A stretch of 64,000 nt of DNA from Porphyromonas canoris (lineage in GTDB: Bacteria > Bacteroidota > Bacteroidia > Bacteroidales > Porphyromonadaceae). Both the position numbers and the translations under genes were made by a program. The notes under the pieces are model-generated. The model did not search any database. It was not told the origin of the DNA and was given only the letters and a program-made list of their open reading frames with translations. How positions within the stretch are numbered: position 1 is the first letter of the stretch; each line of letters starts with the position of its first letter. This document shows positions 52,473 through 63,592 of the stretch, piece by piece. The stretch lies in the NCBI RefSeq assembly GCF_000769115.1, contig NZ_JQZV01000003.1, positions 1 to 64,000 of the forward strand. The letters are read 5' to 3'.

Positions 52473-52692
52473 TAACGCTTTCGGATCTTCTTTTTAACGC
52501 TTTCGGATCTTCTCCTAAACCTTATAAAATCTTGAAATCGTGCTCCGGTTTATAGCAATCAAATCTTGATTTTGGGAGGTCAAGGCTCGATTTGCACGCA
52601 TCGGCTCTTGATTTCCAACTCTATAAGGCATCAGAGCGATTTTTGTCCCTGTTTAATGAATTTTGTTGACGGCTTCAAGAGATTTTGCAGAC
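52473..52692. repeat. Degenerate 22-bp tandem array between divergent mlaE and the M48 gene
   Basis: Ten 22-bp windows from 52473; the first two are nearly identical (TAACGCTTTCGGATCTTCT), and later ones share CTTGATTT or CTCGATTTGCA cores. GGCTCGATTTGCA (52584-52596) is identical to 17867-17879. It is the main content of the 52224-52899 gap, which also holds two promoter boxes (52272, 52845). Confidence 0.6.
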
Positions 52693-52844
52693 CCTTTGGG
52701 AGTTTGAGACAGCTGTGATGGGGGAGTGGAGGAGGGTTTATGACGGAACAGATGAGGAGCGCGAAAACTCTGTCGGAGAGTGCCTTCTCAATATCTATAT
52801 CGGCATGAGCGGTGATGCCGTGCGGGTTACTTATTTTTTTTAGT

Positions 52845-52852
52845 TACATTTG
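52845..52852 (+). promoter_or_regulatory. Promoter -7 box before the M48 protease
   Basis: TACATTTG fits TAnnTTTG, 47 nt before the ATG at 52900. Confidence 0.5.
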
Positions 52853-52899
52853 TATCGTTCTGTGATGTCGTATTTTGAATAAAGCAAAGCAATTATAAG

Positions 52900-53772
52900 A
52901 TGAAGAGAAACAGATATATCGAAAGAGTGCAACAGCTCTCCATGGCTTGTCTTATGGGAGTGCTTCTGCTGGGATGCTCTACCGTTCCGCTCACGGGAAG
53001 GAAGCAGCTCAACCTGGTTTCGGATCAGCAGATCCTCTCTCTCAGCTCCAGTCAGTACAGAGAGTTTATCGCTCAAGCTCCTATCTCCAAAAATGCCGTA
53101 CAGACAAGACGAGTGTTGGAGGTGGGGAACAGGATTGCCAGGGCGGCAGAGGCTTACCTCAGAAATGCCGGACTGGGTTCGGAGGTATCGCAGTACAGAT
53201 GGGAGTTCAACCTTGTAGCCTCCAATCAGGCCAACGCATTCTGTATGCCGGGAGGGAAGATTGTCGTTTACGAGGGCATTCTTCGCTTTGCTCCCACCGA
53301 CGATGAACTGGCTACGGTGATGGCTCATGAGGTTGCGCATGCACTGGCAAAGCATTCCAATGAACGGATGTCGCAGGCTCTTGTTCAGCAACTCGGTGCC
53401 GAAGCTCTTAGCTTAGCCGTTGGCAGGCAGAGCGCAGCGGTAAGAGCCGTAGCAGGAGCTGTGTATGGTATCGGCAGTAATGTGGCTATCATGCTTCCTT
53501 ACAGCCGTACACACGAGTACGAAAGCGACAGAATCGGTCTTACACTCATGGCAATGGCAGGGTATAACCCTCGTATGGCTGTAACATTTTGGGAGAAGAT
53601 GTCGCAGAGTAAAGGTGCCAAAGAAACCTCCGATATGCTTAGCACTCACCCTTCGGACAAGAAGAGGATAGATGCCATCAATAAGTATCTGCCCGAAGCA
53701 CTCAAGCATTACGGCGGAAGTGCCACGACAACAACAGATACCAAGAAGGGTGGCATCATCACCCACTACTGA
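52900..53772 (+). CDS. M48-family metallopeptidase lipoprotein (LoiP/BepA-like)
   Basis: A 290-aa zinc peptidase anchored by a lipoprotein signal (lipobox LLLGC, Cys at about 26). The catalytic motif is HEVAHALAKH, and the third zinc ligand Glu lies in EYESDRIGL. STVPLTGRKQLNLVSDQQIL after the lipid Cys is typical of the LoiP/YcaL group. These enzymes degrade misassembled outer-membrane proteins. The YgiQ gene starts 27 nt after its stop. Confidence 0.9.
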   Translation: MKRNRYIERVQQLSMACLMGVLLLGCSTVPLTGRKQLNLVSDQQILSLSSSQYREFIAQAPISKNAVQTRRVLEVGNRIARAAEAYLRNAGLGSEVSQYRWEFNLVASNQANAFCMPGGKIVVYEGILRFAPTDDELATVMAHEVAHALAKHSNERMSQALVQQLGAEALSLAVGRQSAAVRAVAGAVYGIGSNVAIMLPYSRTHEYESDRIGLTLMAMAGYNPRMAVTFWEKMSQSKGAKETSDMLSTHPSDKKRIDAINKYLPEALKHYGGSATTTTDTKKGGIITHY

Positions 53773-53799
53773 TTTTAGACCGATATAGAAGTAGAGAAT

Positions 53800-55647
53800 T
53801 TGAAGAAAGAGAATCCTACCGATCCCTCTTTATGGCTTCCGACAACCAAGAAGGAGGTGGAAAGACTGGGATGGGACACCCTTGATGTCATCCTTTTTGC
53901 CGGTGATGCGTACATCGACCACCCTTCGTTCGGAATGGCGGTCATTGGTCGCATCCTCCAAAAGCACGGCTACAAGGTGGCGATAGTACCGCAACCCAAC
54001 TGGCGAGACGACCTCAGAGACTTCAAGAAGCTCGGACGGCCTCGCCTGTTTTTCGGTATATCGCCCGGTGCAATGGACTCTATGATCAACCATTATACCG
54101 CTGCCAAAAGACTTCGTAGCAATGATGCCTATACGCCGGACGGCAGATCGGATATGCGTCCGGACTATCCGACCATCGTCTATTCCAAGATTTTGAGAGA
54201 GCTGTACCCCGATGTTCCGATCGTGGCAGGCGGTATAGAGGCATCGTTGAGGCGTGTGGCGCATTACGACTACTGGCAAGACAAACTTCTTCCCGGTATG
54301 CCGGTGATGGCTCCGATAGATTTCCTCATTTACGGTATGGGGGAGAAGCCTATCGTGGAGCTGGCTGATGCTTATGCCGAAGGGAGAAGCATCGAGGAGA
54401 TGAAGAAGATTCCGCAGCTTGCTTACTTGGAAAATGGTGCGTATGCCCCCGCTCCCGATAGTGATGATATAGTGCTTCACAGCTACGAGGAGGCGTTGGC
54501 ATCGAAAAAGAAACATGCAGCCAACTTCAAACATATAGAGGAGCAGAGCAATGCCGTCAAGGCTAAAAGGTTGATAGAGCCGGTAGGGGAGGGATACATA
54601 GTGGTCAATCCGCCTTATCCCGTTATGACTTCGGAGGAGTTGGATGAGTCTTTCGATCTTCCTTATACACGGCTTCCTCATCCGAAGTATAAGGGTAAAC
54701 ACATTCCGGCATACGAGATGATCAAGTTTTCCGTGAATATGCACCGTGGCTGTTTTGGCGGATGCTCTTTCTGTACCATCTCGGCTCATCAGGGGAAGTT
54801 TATCGTTTCCAGAAGTGAACGTTCCATTTTGGAAGAGGCAAAGCGTCTCACTCACATGCCGGACTTTAAGGGATATATCTCCGATCTTGGAGGACCCAGT
54901 GCAAACATGTATGCCATGAAAGGACGCAACCTGAAAGCTTGCGAGAAGTGTCTCAGACCCTCTTGCATCTTCCCCGGTATCTGTCCGAATCTAAATGCAG
55001 ACCATACTCCGCTGAATAATATCCTGAAAAAAGTGGATGCCTTGCCCGGTATCAAGAAGAGTTTTATCGGGAGTGGTATAAGATATGACCTCCTCCTCCA
55101 TCCGTATAAAGATGAAAAGCTGAAGATGGCAGCACGTACCTATATGGAGGAGGTAATAGCTCATCACACATCCGGACGGCTCAAGGTGGCGCCGGAACAC
55201 ACTTCGGATAGAGTATTGGAGCAGATGCGCAAGCCCTCTTTCTCTCTTTTCTATACGTTCAAAAAGGAGTTTGACCGGATCAATAAAGCGTATGGTCTCA
55301 AGCAGCAACTGATTCCTTATTTTATATCATCGCATCCAGGAAGCAGGGAAGAAGATATGGCAGAACTGGCGGTAGCCACTAAAAATCTTCAGTTTAAGCT
55401 GGAACAGGTGCAAGATTTTACGCCTACACCCATGACGGTATCCACTGTGATATACTACACAGGGTATCATCCTTACACGATGGAAAGGGTCTTTACTGCT
55501 ACCACACCCGAACAGAAGGAGCGGCAAAGGCAGTATTTCTTCTGGTACAAGCCGGAGATGAAAGGCGCTATCCGGAAATCTCTGACCCATATCAAGCGTT
55601 TGGATCTGCTGAGACTGCTTTTCCCAAACGAGCGTAGAGAAAAATAG
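53800..55647 (+). CDS. YgiQ-family radical SAM protein
   Basis: A 615-aa radical SAM protein of the YgiQ (UPF0313) family. The cluster motif is CFGGCSFC (Cys-x3-Cys-x2-Cys). SGRLKVAPEHTSDRVLEQM and YFISSHPGSREEDM are conserved family segments. The second cysteine-rich stretch CLRPSCIFPGICPNL is also typical. The only usable start is TTG at 53800: in-frame sequence upstream reaches a stop at 53776 with no ATG or GTG between. The reaction is unknown. It is likely co-transcribed with the M48 gene. Confidence 0.88.
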   Translation: MKKENPTDPSLWLPTTKKEVERLGWDTLDVILFAGDAYIDHPSFGMAVIGRILQKHGYKVAIVPQPNWRDDLRDFKKLGRPRLFFGISPGAMDSMINHYTAAKRLRSNDAYTPDGRSDMRPDYPTIVYSKILRELYPDVPIVAGGIEASLRRVAHYDYWQDKLLPGMPVMAPIDFLIYGMGEKPIVELADAYAEGRSIEEMKKIPQLAYLENGAYAPAPDSDDIVLHSYEEALASKKKHAANFKHIEEQSNAVKAKRLIEPVGEGYIVVNPPYPVMTSEELDESFDLPYTRLPHPKYKGKHIPAYEMIKFSVNMHRGCFGGCSFCTISAHQGKFIVSRSERSILEEAKRLTHMPDFKGYISDLGGPSANMYAMKGRNLKACEKCLRPSCIFPGICPNLNADHTPLNNILKKVDALPGIKKSFIGSGIRYDLLLHPYKDEKLKMAARTYMEEVIAHHTSGRLKVAPEHTSDRVLEQMRKPSFSLFYTFKKEFDRINKAYGLKQQLIPYFISSHPGSREEDMAELAVATKNLQFKLEQVQDFTPTPMTVSTVIYYTGYHPYTMERVFTATTPEQKERQRQYFFWYKPEMKGAIRKSLTHIKRLDLLRLLFPNERREK

Positions 55648-55729
55648 AAGGAGATTTGGATAATTCAAGGATAGAAACGAAATTTGCAACGGATTGTTAT
55701 TTGGATAAACAAACTATAAATACATACTT

Positions 55730-56440
55730 ATGAAGAAAATTCTTTTGGGCGTAGCCCTTCTATTGGGAACCCTTACAGCCGTTGGGCAGAACATCCAGAC
55801 ACACTATCAAGCAGGGCGTCATCTCTACAAGGATATGGAAAAAACTCCCTCTTTTGTTACTACCGTAGAACATTTTAAGGCAGACAGATGGGGACAGACA
55901 TTCCTTTTTGTCGATTTCGTTCATACGGAAAAAGGTATCTCAAACTCTTATTTTGAGATCGCAAGAGAGTTGAAATTCTGGAAAGCACCCGTTGCTCTTC
56001 ACTTGGAGTACAATGGCGGCGTGGATAGAAACTTCTCCATCAACAACGCTTACCTCGTTGGTGCTTCTTACCTTTGGACAAGTAAGGACTTCAGTAAGAA
56101 CTTTAGCATAAGCACCAGCTACCGTTACGATCAAGCGATAGAGGGTGTTCAAGACGCCAATCATGGTATGCAGCTTACTGCCGTATGGGGTTGGAACAGC
56201 TGGAATCGTGTATTTACCCTGAACGGATTTGTGGATGTCTGGACAAAGAAAGCTTCCGATAAAAGCCACGGAGTGGTGGTATATTCGGAACCACAGGCAT
56301 GGATCAATCTGAATCAACTTGTCGGATTTCATGACAATTTCAATTTGAGTCTCGGTACAGAGGTTAGACTTTCTTACAATTTCCTTAACCCGAACAAATT
56401 CTATGCACTTCCGACTCTTGCAGCGAAGTGGACCTTCTGA
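55730..56440 (+). CDS. DUF5020 outer-membrane beta-barrel protein
   Basis: A 236-aa protein with a signal peptide (ending LTAVGQ). The mature part is made of alternating amphipathic strands with many aromatic residues (WGQTFLFVDFVHT, SISTSYRYDQ, WNRVFTLNGFVDVW), ending in a terminal Phe (AAKWTF), the mark of an outer-membrane barrel inserted by BAM. It matches DUF5020, which resembles the Tsx nucleoside channel in layout. Function is unproven. It is 82 nt after YgiQ and is followed by a terminator. Confidence 0.8.
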   Translation: MKKILLGVALLLGTLTAVGQNIQTHYQAGRHLYKDMEKTPSFVTTVEHFKADRWGQTFLFVDFVHTEKGISNSYFEIARELKFWKAPVALHLEYNGGVDRNFSINNAYLVGASYLWTSKDFSKNFSISTSYRYDQAIEGVQDANHGMQLTAVWGWNSWNRVFTLNGFVDVWTKKASDKSHGVVVYSEPQAWINLNQLVGFHDNFNLSLGTEVRLSYNFLNPNKFYALPTLAAKWTF

Positions 56441-56468
56441 TTTTTTTTTGCATAATTGATTATATAAA

Positions 56469-56513
56469 AGGGCGAACCAATCGGATTTTCTTCGGTTGGT
56501 TCGCCTTGTTTTT
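56469..56513 (+). terminator. Terminator after the DUF5020 gene
   Basis: GGCGAACCAA (56471-56480) pairs with TTGGTTCGCC (56496-56505), followed by TTGTTTTT. Confidence 0.85.
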
Positions 56514-56550
56514 AGAGCCGTAAGTCATTCGCAATTGTGGGAAAAATTGC

Positions 56551-56558
56551 TATCTTTG
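56551..56558 (+). promoter_or_regulatory. Promoter -7 box of gyrB
   Basis: TATCTTTG, 60 nt before the ATG at 56618. Confidence 0.6.
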
Positions 56559-56614
56559 TATCTTGAGATTTCAAGAAGAAATCGGACTAAGTACTACTTC
56601 ATTTAGAATAATAA

Positions 56615-58573
<1,959 letters not shown>

Positions 58574-58612
58574 TCGAATAGGGCAACGTTAGTCGATAAC
58601 GTACCAATACAC

Positions 58613-58650
58613 AGAGCCTGAGAGTAAATAGCTACTCTCAGGCTCTTTTT
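58613..58650 (+). terminator. Terminator after gyrB
   Basis: A 14-bp perfect stem AGAGCCTGAGAGTA (58613-58626) with 58633-58646, then TTTTT. Confidence 0.9.
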
Positions 58651-58674
58651 GAAAATTAGTCCTTATCATTTTTC

Positions 58675-58960
58675 GGATTTGTAATTATCGTTTTTGAGGT
58701 TGATAATTATCATTTCGTAGATTGGTAATTACTGTTTTGTGGATTGGTAATTACTGTTTTGTGGATTGGTAATTACTGTTTTGTGGATTGGTAATTACTG
58801 TTTTGTGGATTGGTAATTACTGTTTCGTGGATTGGTAATTACTGTTTCGTAGATTAGTAATTACTGTTTCGTAGATTAGTAATTACTGTTTTGTGGATTA
58901 GTAATTACCGTTTCTCGTTTTGGTAATTACCGTTTCTCGGATTGGTAATTATCAATCTTT
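58675..58960. repeat. Near-perfect 22-bp tandem array downstream of gyrB (13 units)
   Basis: Thirteen contiguous 22-bp units from 58675 to 58960. The central units (58741-58806) are identical and begin GGATTGGTAATTACTG; outer units drift (AGATTAGTAATTACTG, GTTTTGGTAATTACCG). Every unit keeps the phase. Each has two A/T tracts about one helical turn apart (TAATTA and GTTTTG), so curved DNA is expected. It fills most of the 58574-59152 gap. Confidence 0.95.
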
Positions 58961-59069
58961 GTCTTGATTGTCGGCTTGTACGGAAGAGGGCAGGACGGTC
59001 TCTTTCGGGAGATGGAGAGAGGTTTTGTATTCTTCCGTAAGTGGGGGAGGAGTGGGGAGGTGCATTCCA

Positions 59070-59098
59070 TTGAGATTGGGGCATTATTGTTATCTTTG
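59070..59098 (+). promoter_or_regulatory. Promoter of the DPP4 gene
   Basis: TATCTTTG (59091-59098) with TTG (59070-59072) 18 nt upstream; the start codon at 59153 lies 54 nt downstream. Confidence 0.6.
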
Positions 59099-59152
59099 TT
59101 TTCGTCTATTTGACGGATGGTTTTTATTGATAATATCAGAGAAATAGTAGTT

Positions 59153-61330
59153 ATGAGAAGAAAGTTAGCGGTACTCGCATTGGTTGCGGCAGGGGCGATT
59201 CAGCTCTCTTACGGACAGAACGGAGGGAAGCAGCTTACGATAGATTCGATCACGAACGGAACGTTCGCGGCAAAGAGTGCCGGCGCGGGGTTCCGTCCCA
59301 TGGAGGATGGAGCGCATTATTCCGTGGTAAGCAAGGATAACAGAGCCGTGCTGAAGTGCAGCTATTCCACAGGAAAGGTGGTGGATACGCTCTTTTATAC
59401 GAAAACGGCAAGGGAGTGCGAGTTCGAGACGTTCGACGATTATGAGATAGCTCCGAACGGTTTGCAGATCCTGCTGTTTAAGGATACGGAGTATATATAT
59501 AGAAGGAGCCGGAAGTTTAATGCGTACCGGTATGATGTGAGGCGGAATTTGGTGCAGCCTCTGTCTGCTTCCGGGGGAAAGGTGCGTATCCCGACGCTCT
59601 CTCCAGATGGGCGGATGTGCGCTTTCGTAAAGGAGGATAATAATATATATGTTGCGAAGTTTGACTACAATACCGAGTCTGCCGTAACAACAGATGGTAA
59701 GCCGAACGCGATCCTGAACGGTACAACAGACTGGGTCTATGAGGAGGAACTCTATGCCACGAACCTTATGCAGTGGGCAGACTCTTCGGAGCAGCTCATA
59801 TTTGTGCGAACGGATGAGTCGAAAGTACCTCTCTACAATATGCAGATCTTTGGAAACAGGCTTTATCCTGAGGATTATCGCTACAAATATCCTAAGCCGG
59901 GAGAGAGAAACGCAGAGATCTCTTTGCGTTCGTTCGATATTCGTTCCAAGAAAACGGAGGTGATAGAGTTGCCGATTCGTGGCGAGTACTATATCCCTCG
60001 CTTGGATTATGCTCACGGTGCGCTTCAGGTGTTTACGTTCAACAGGAATCAGACCCACTTCCGACTCTTTACCGTGAATCCGAAGAGCGGACTCTCGAAG
60101 CTGCTCCTTGAAGAAAAGAGCGAGAGATACATAGACCCGGAATGGGCAAGACAGCTGGCATATACTTCGAACGGATTTACTTATGTCAATGATAAAAGCG
60201 GCTATAATCAGCTCTATCTCTATTCCAAACAAGGTGCTGTTCAGAAGAAGATCAGCAGAGACAATGCAGATGTTACTGCTTTTTACGGTGTGTCGAATCA
60301 GGGAGAAGCAATCTATGCCATGGCTTATCCGACCCCTATGGACAGGATAATAGTGGCAACAAATCTGAAGAACGGAAAGAGCCGTACTCTCTCTCCGGAA
60401 AAAGGAAACAGCAGAGCCGTATTCAGCAAAGATATGAGCTATTATCTGCTCACTTCGTCCAATATGGAAACGCCTGCAAGATACTCGCTCAACAGAACAA
60501 AGGATGCTAAAGAGATGGTGCTGCTCGAAGATAATGCCGCTCTTCTGTCCAAGATGAAAGAGTATTCGTTTGCTCAAAAGAGATTCTTCCAAGTAACCAC
60601 CGCTTCCGGAGTAACCCTCAACGGCTATATCATCACACCCAAGAATATGGAGCCGGGAAAGAAATATCCTGCTCTGTTTACACAATACAGTGGTCCGGGC
60701 TCTCAAGAGGTGCAGAACAGATTTAAGTTCGACTGGGAATACGTGCTTCCTGAGAACGGCTACGTTGTGGTCTCTCTCGATGGAAGAGGAACGGGAGGAC
60801 GAGGAGCAGAGTTCCAAAAGTGTACCTATCTCAATCTTGGTCTCCTTGAGTCGCAAGACCAGTGCGAAGGAGCCACCGCCACGGCCAAGCTCTTCCCATA
60901 TATAGATGAAGAGAGAATGGCTATCTGGGGCTGGAGTTTCGGCGGATATACTACTCTCATGGCGATGTCTCACACCTCTCCCGTGTTCAAGGCAGGTATA
61001 GCGATAGCTCCTCCTACATCGTGGCGTCTGTATGATACGACCTATACGGAACGTTTCATGCGTACTCCGCAGGAAAACAACTCCGGATATGACCGTACTT
61101 CTGTCATGACGAGAGCCGCGAATCATTCCGGTAATCTTCTTATCATACACGGTTCTGCGGATGACAACGTGCATGTCCAAAATACAATGCAGTATGTGGA
61201 GGCTCTTGTGCAGGAGGATAAATACTTCGAGATGCTGATATATAAGGATCGCAACCACAGTATCTACGGAGGGAATACGAGAAAGCATCTCTACAACAGT
61301 ATTCTAAGATTTTTGAACAGATCTCTTTAA
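59153..61330 (+). CDS. dpp4: Dipeptidyl peptidase IV (S9B)
   Basis: A secreted 725-aa serine exopeptidase that removes Xaa-Pro dipeptides. A signal peptide (about 1-21, ending LSYGQ) is followed by the eight-bladed propeller with the Glu-Glu pair that binds the substrate N-terminus (DWVYEEELYAT) and the hydrolase domain. The triad is Ser595 (GWSFGGY), Asp670 (HGSADDNVH) and His702 (DRNHSIYG). Length and spacing fit Porphyromonas DPP4. I used the ATG at 59153, which gives a normal signal peptide, instead of 59117. lipA starts 8 nt after the stop. Confidence 0.93.
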   Translation: MRRKLAVLALVAAGAIQLSYGQNGGKQLTIDSITNGTFAAKSAGAGFRPMEDGAHYSVVSKDNRAVLKCSYSTGKVVDTLFYTKTARECEFETFDDYEIAPNGLQILLFKDTEYIYRRSRKFNAYRYDVRRNLVQPLSASGGKVRIPTLSPDGRMCAFVKEDNNIYVAKFDYNTESAVTTDGKPNAILNGTTDWVYEEELYATNLMQWADSSEQLIFVRTDESKVPLYNMQIFGNRLYPEDYRYKYPKPGERNAEISLRSFDIRSKKTEVIELPIRGEYYIPRLDYAHGALQVFTFNRNQTHFRLFTVNPKSGLSKLLLEEKSERYIDPEWARQLAYTSNGFTYVNDKSGYNQLYLYSKQGAVQKKISRDNADVTAFYGVSNQGEAIYAMAYPTPMDRIIVATNLKNGKSRTLSPEKGNSRAVFSKDMSYYLLTSSNMETPARYSLNRTKDAKEMVLLEDNAALLSKMKEYSFAQKRFFQVTTASGVTLNGYIITPKNMEPGKKYPALFTQYSGPGSQEVQNRFKFDWEYVLPENGYVVVSLDGRGTGGRGAEFQKCTYLNLGLLESQDQCEGATATAKLFPYIDEERMAIWGWSFGGYTTLMAMSHTSPVFKAGIAIAPPTSWRLYDTTYTERFMRTPQENNSGYDRTSVMTRAANHSGNLLIIHGSADDNVHVQNTMQYVEALVQEDKYFEMLIYKDRNHSIYGGNTRKHLYNSILRFLNRSL

Positions 61331-61338
61331 TTCCGAAA

Positions 61339-62259
61339 ATGGTAGAAAAGAAAACAGGAAGAACATATATACGTAAACCCGAATGGCTCAAAATCAGCAG
61401 AGCCAGCATAGACAGCTACACGCACACCGGACGAACCATTTCTCAGGGAGCACTCAATACGATCTGCGCAAGCGGAAAGTGCCCGAATCAGGCAGAGTGC
61501 TGGAGCAGAGGGACAGCTACGTTTATGATCTGTGGCAATGTCTGTACTCGTGCGTGTCGTTTCTGTGCCACTCAGAGCGGAAAGCCCGACTCTCCGCCCG
61601 ATCCGGTAGAGCCTTTAAGACTTGCGGCTTCTGTTTCGCAGATGAAGTTGAAGTACGCAGTCATCACATCCGTGGATAGAGACGATCTGCCGGATTATGG
61701 AGCCGGACACTGGGCGAGCTGCATCAACGAGATACGCAAACGCTCTCCGGAGACTAAGATAGAGGTGTTGATTCCGGACTTTCAGGGAGACGAGGCGTGT
61801 GTGGATATGGTCATAGAGACAGCACCGGACGTGATCGGACATAATCTTGAGACTGTTCGGAGACTCACACCGCAGGTCAGACATCGCGCTACCTACGATT
61901 GCAGTATGAAGGTCTTGAAGCAGATTGTCGACAGAGGCGCCATAGCCAAAACGGGAATCATGGTAGGGTTGGGAGAGACAGAAGAAGAGGTTGTGGAGCT
62001 GATGAAAGATATTGCGGCGATCGGAGTATCTACCCTGACCATCGGGCAGTATCTGCAACCGACATCGAGGCACATCGAAGTGAAAGAGTATGTGCATCCC
62101 GACCGGTTTGCACGCTATAAGCAGCTCGGAGAGAGTCTTGGCATCACTCACGTGGAGAGCGGACCGCTCGTGCGTTCTTCGTACCATGCAGACGACCATT
62201 TCAATCAGGCATCGAAAAAGAAACTCGATCTGAGAAAGATCGGAAAAGGAAGCGCTTAG
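61339..62259 (+). CDS. lipA: Lipoyl synthase
   Basis: A 306-aa radical SAM enzyme that inserts two sulfurs into octanoyl chains on lipoyl domains. The auxiliary cluster cysteines are in CASGKCPNQAECW, and the SAM-cluster motif is CTRACRFC. HNLETVRRLTPQVRHRATYD and TKTGIMVGLGET-like (here AKTGIMVGLGETEEEV) are family segments. The C-terminus ESGPLVRSSYHADD is typical. It lies 8 nt after dpp4, probably on one transcript, although the functions are unrelated. Confidence 0.96.
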   Translation: MVEKKTGRTYIRKPEWLKISRASIDSYTHTGRTISQGALNTICASGKCPNQAECWSRGTATFMICGNVCTRACRFCATQSGKPDSPPDPVEPLRLAASVSQMKLKYAVITSVDRDDLPDYGAGHWASCINEIRKRSPETKIEVLIPDFQGDEACVDMVIETAPDVIGHNLETVRRLTPQVRHRATYDCSMKVLKQIVDRGAIAKTGIMVGLGETEEEVVELMKDIAAIGVSTLTIGQYLQPTSRHIEVKEYVHPDRFARYKQLGESLGITHVESGPLVRSSYHADDHFNQASKKKLDLRKIGKGSA

Positions 62260-62328
62260 CTCGTAACGGCTTCGGCTTACACTCGAAAAACAAATCTTCT
62301 TGGAGCATTACCGCTCAGATATTCGGAC

Positions 62329-63564
62329 ATGAAATACTTACACTCAAAGGCGACACTCCTACCGCTGCTCGTATCTTTTGCTTTGGCTCTCTTCTCTTGC
62401 GGAGAGGGCGGGTCGGCTTCGTCATATAGCGATGTTGTGAACATCTCATCCGTAGAGATCAGCAGAGACAGTGTGTTATACGCCGAGCCGGGCTTCTTGC
62501 AGGGAGTTTCCGGAGCGTTCGGAGGAGCTGTCGGGGATACATATATATATGGTGGCGGGTGCAACTTTCCGGACATCCCCGTGGCAGACGGCGGACAGAA
62601 AGTCTTCTACAAATCTCTCTACGCACTCTCCGGGAAAGGGGAGAGTTGGGAGACAACTTTCATTTCGTTCCTTCCCAAGTCTCTTGCTTATGGGGCATCT
62701 GTCTCTCTCGGCGGGGGAGATATGCTTTTGCTTGTGGGAGGTGTGGGAGAGCGGGGAGCTTCCGGTGAGATCATGATGCTCTCCAAGATGACAGACACCG
62801 GGGAGATCAGGCTCTCCAAGTATCCGTTTGCACTTCCTTTCGGGTGGTATGAAGGTGCGGCGGCGGAGCATGGAAAAAGTCTTTATTTCACGGGCGGATG
62901 GAAAGATGGGGAGCTTGTGACGGATCTTTATGCCTTTTCGTTGAGATCAGGAGAGACAACGAAAGTGATTTCTCTGCCCGATGGTGCAAGGCTCCAGCCC
63001 AATCTCTTTGTCATCGACGGCTATCTGTTTCTTTTCGGAGGCTTTTTCCCCGGTGGCGATGTGCGGATTCCGGGGCAAGAGCCTTACGTTCACAGGACGG
63101 CATGGAAGCTGAACCTGAGTGCACCGAAGAGCTGGGAGAAGCTGAATACTCCCGAAGCGATGCCCGGTTCTCCGCTCAGCTTCATCGGTGTCGCCGTGGC
63201 ACAAGACCAAGTTTCCGGGGCGGTTTATGCTGTCGGCGGTGTCGATCCCGTGCTGTTTCAGGACGCCATCTCTCGCGGTTATCTTCTGAAGAAGGCGGTA
63301 TTCCGTCGGGATGCCGAGGCGGAGGCGAGGCTGAAGGAGGAGCACCGCTCTTACCTCTTGCAGCCGGAGAGCCGCTACCGCTTCTCGCCGCGTCTGCTCC
63401 GGTACGACCACAGGCAGGATCACTGGAATATTTTGAAAGACTCTGCGATCTTCTCCACCGCGGGAGCCGTTTTGGCTGCCAAGGGAGACGAGCTTCTGAT
63501 GATAGGCGGCGAGCGAAAGCCGGGCGTGCGTACCTTCGATGCCTATCTCTGTAACATGAAATAA
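62329..63564 (+). CDS. NanM-like cyclically permuted mutarotase lipoprotein
   Basis: A 411-aa lipoprotein (lipobox LFSC, Cys at about 24) with Kelch-like beta-propeller repeats: [58 protein letters not shown] and [12 protein letters not shown]. The layout matches the cyclically permuted mutarotase family related to NanM, which interconverts sialic acid anomers. No nan genes are nearby, so sialic acid as the substrate is a family-based guess. It follows lipA by 69 nt and precedes trmD by 28 nt. Confidence 0.85.
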   Translation: MKYLHSKATLLPLLVSFALALFSCGEGGSASSYSDVVNISSVEISRDSVLYAEPGFLQGVSGAFGGAVGDTYIYGGGCNFPDIPVADGGQKVFYKSLYALSGKGESWETTFISFLPKSLAYGASVSLGGGDMLLLVGGVGERGASGEIMMLSKMTDTGEIRLSKYPFALPFGWYEGAAAEHGKSLYFTGGWKDGELVTDLYAFSLRSGETTKVISLPDGARLQPNLFVIDGYLFLFGGFFPGGDVRIPGQEPYVHRTAWKLNLSAPKSWEKLNTPEAMPGSPLSFIGVAVAQDQVSGAVYAVGGVDPVLFQDAISRGYLLKKAVFRRDAEAEARLKEEHRSYLLQPESRYRFSPRLLRYDHRQDHWNILKDSAIFSTAGAVLAAKGDELLMIGGERKPGVRTFDAYLCNMK

Positions 63565-63592
63565 GACGACCCACAGAAAAAAACTGTTTCTC

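Noticed and set aside
58675-58960. CRISPR array
   Set aside because: The units are directly contiguous 22-mers with no unique spacers, and no cas genes are present.
59165-61288. A 707-aa minus-strand open frame opposite DPP4
   Set aside because: Its composition is rich in His, Arg and Ile without domain signals, and the plus-strand DPP4 has an intact signal peptide and triad. It is a codon-bias shadow.
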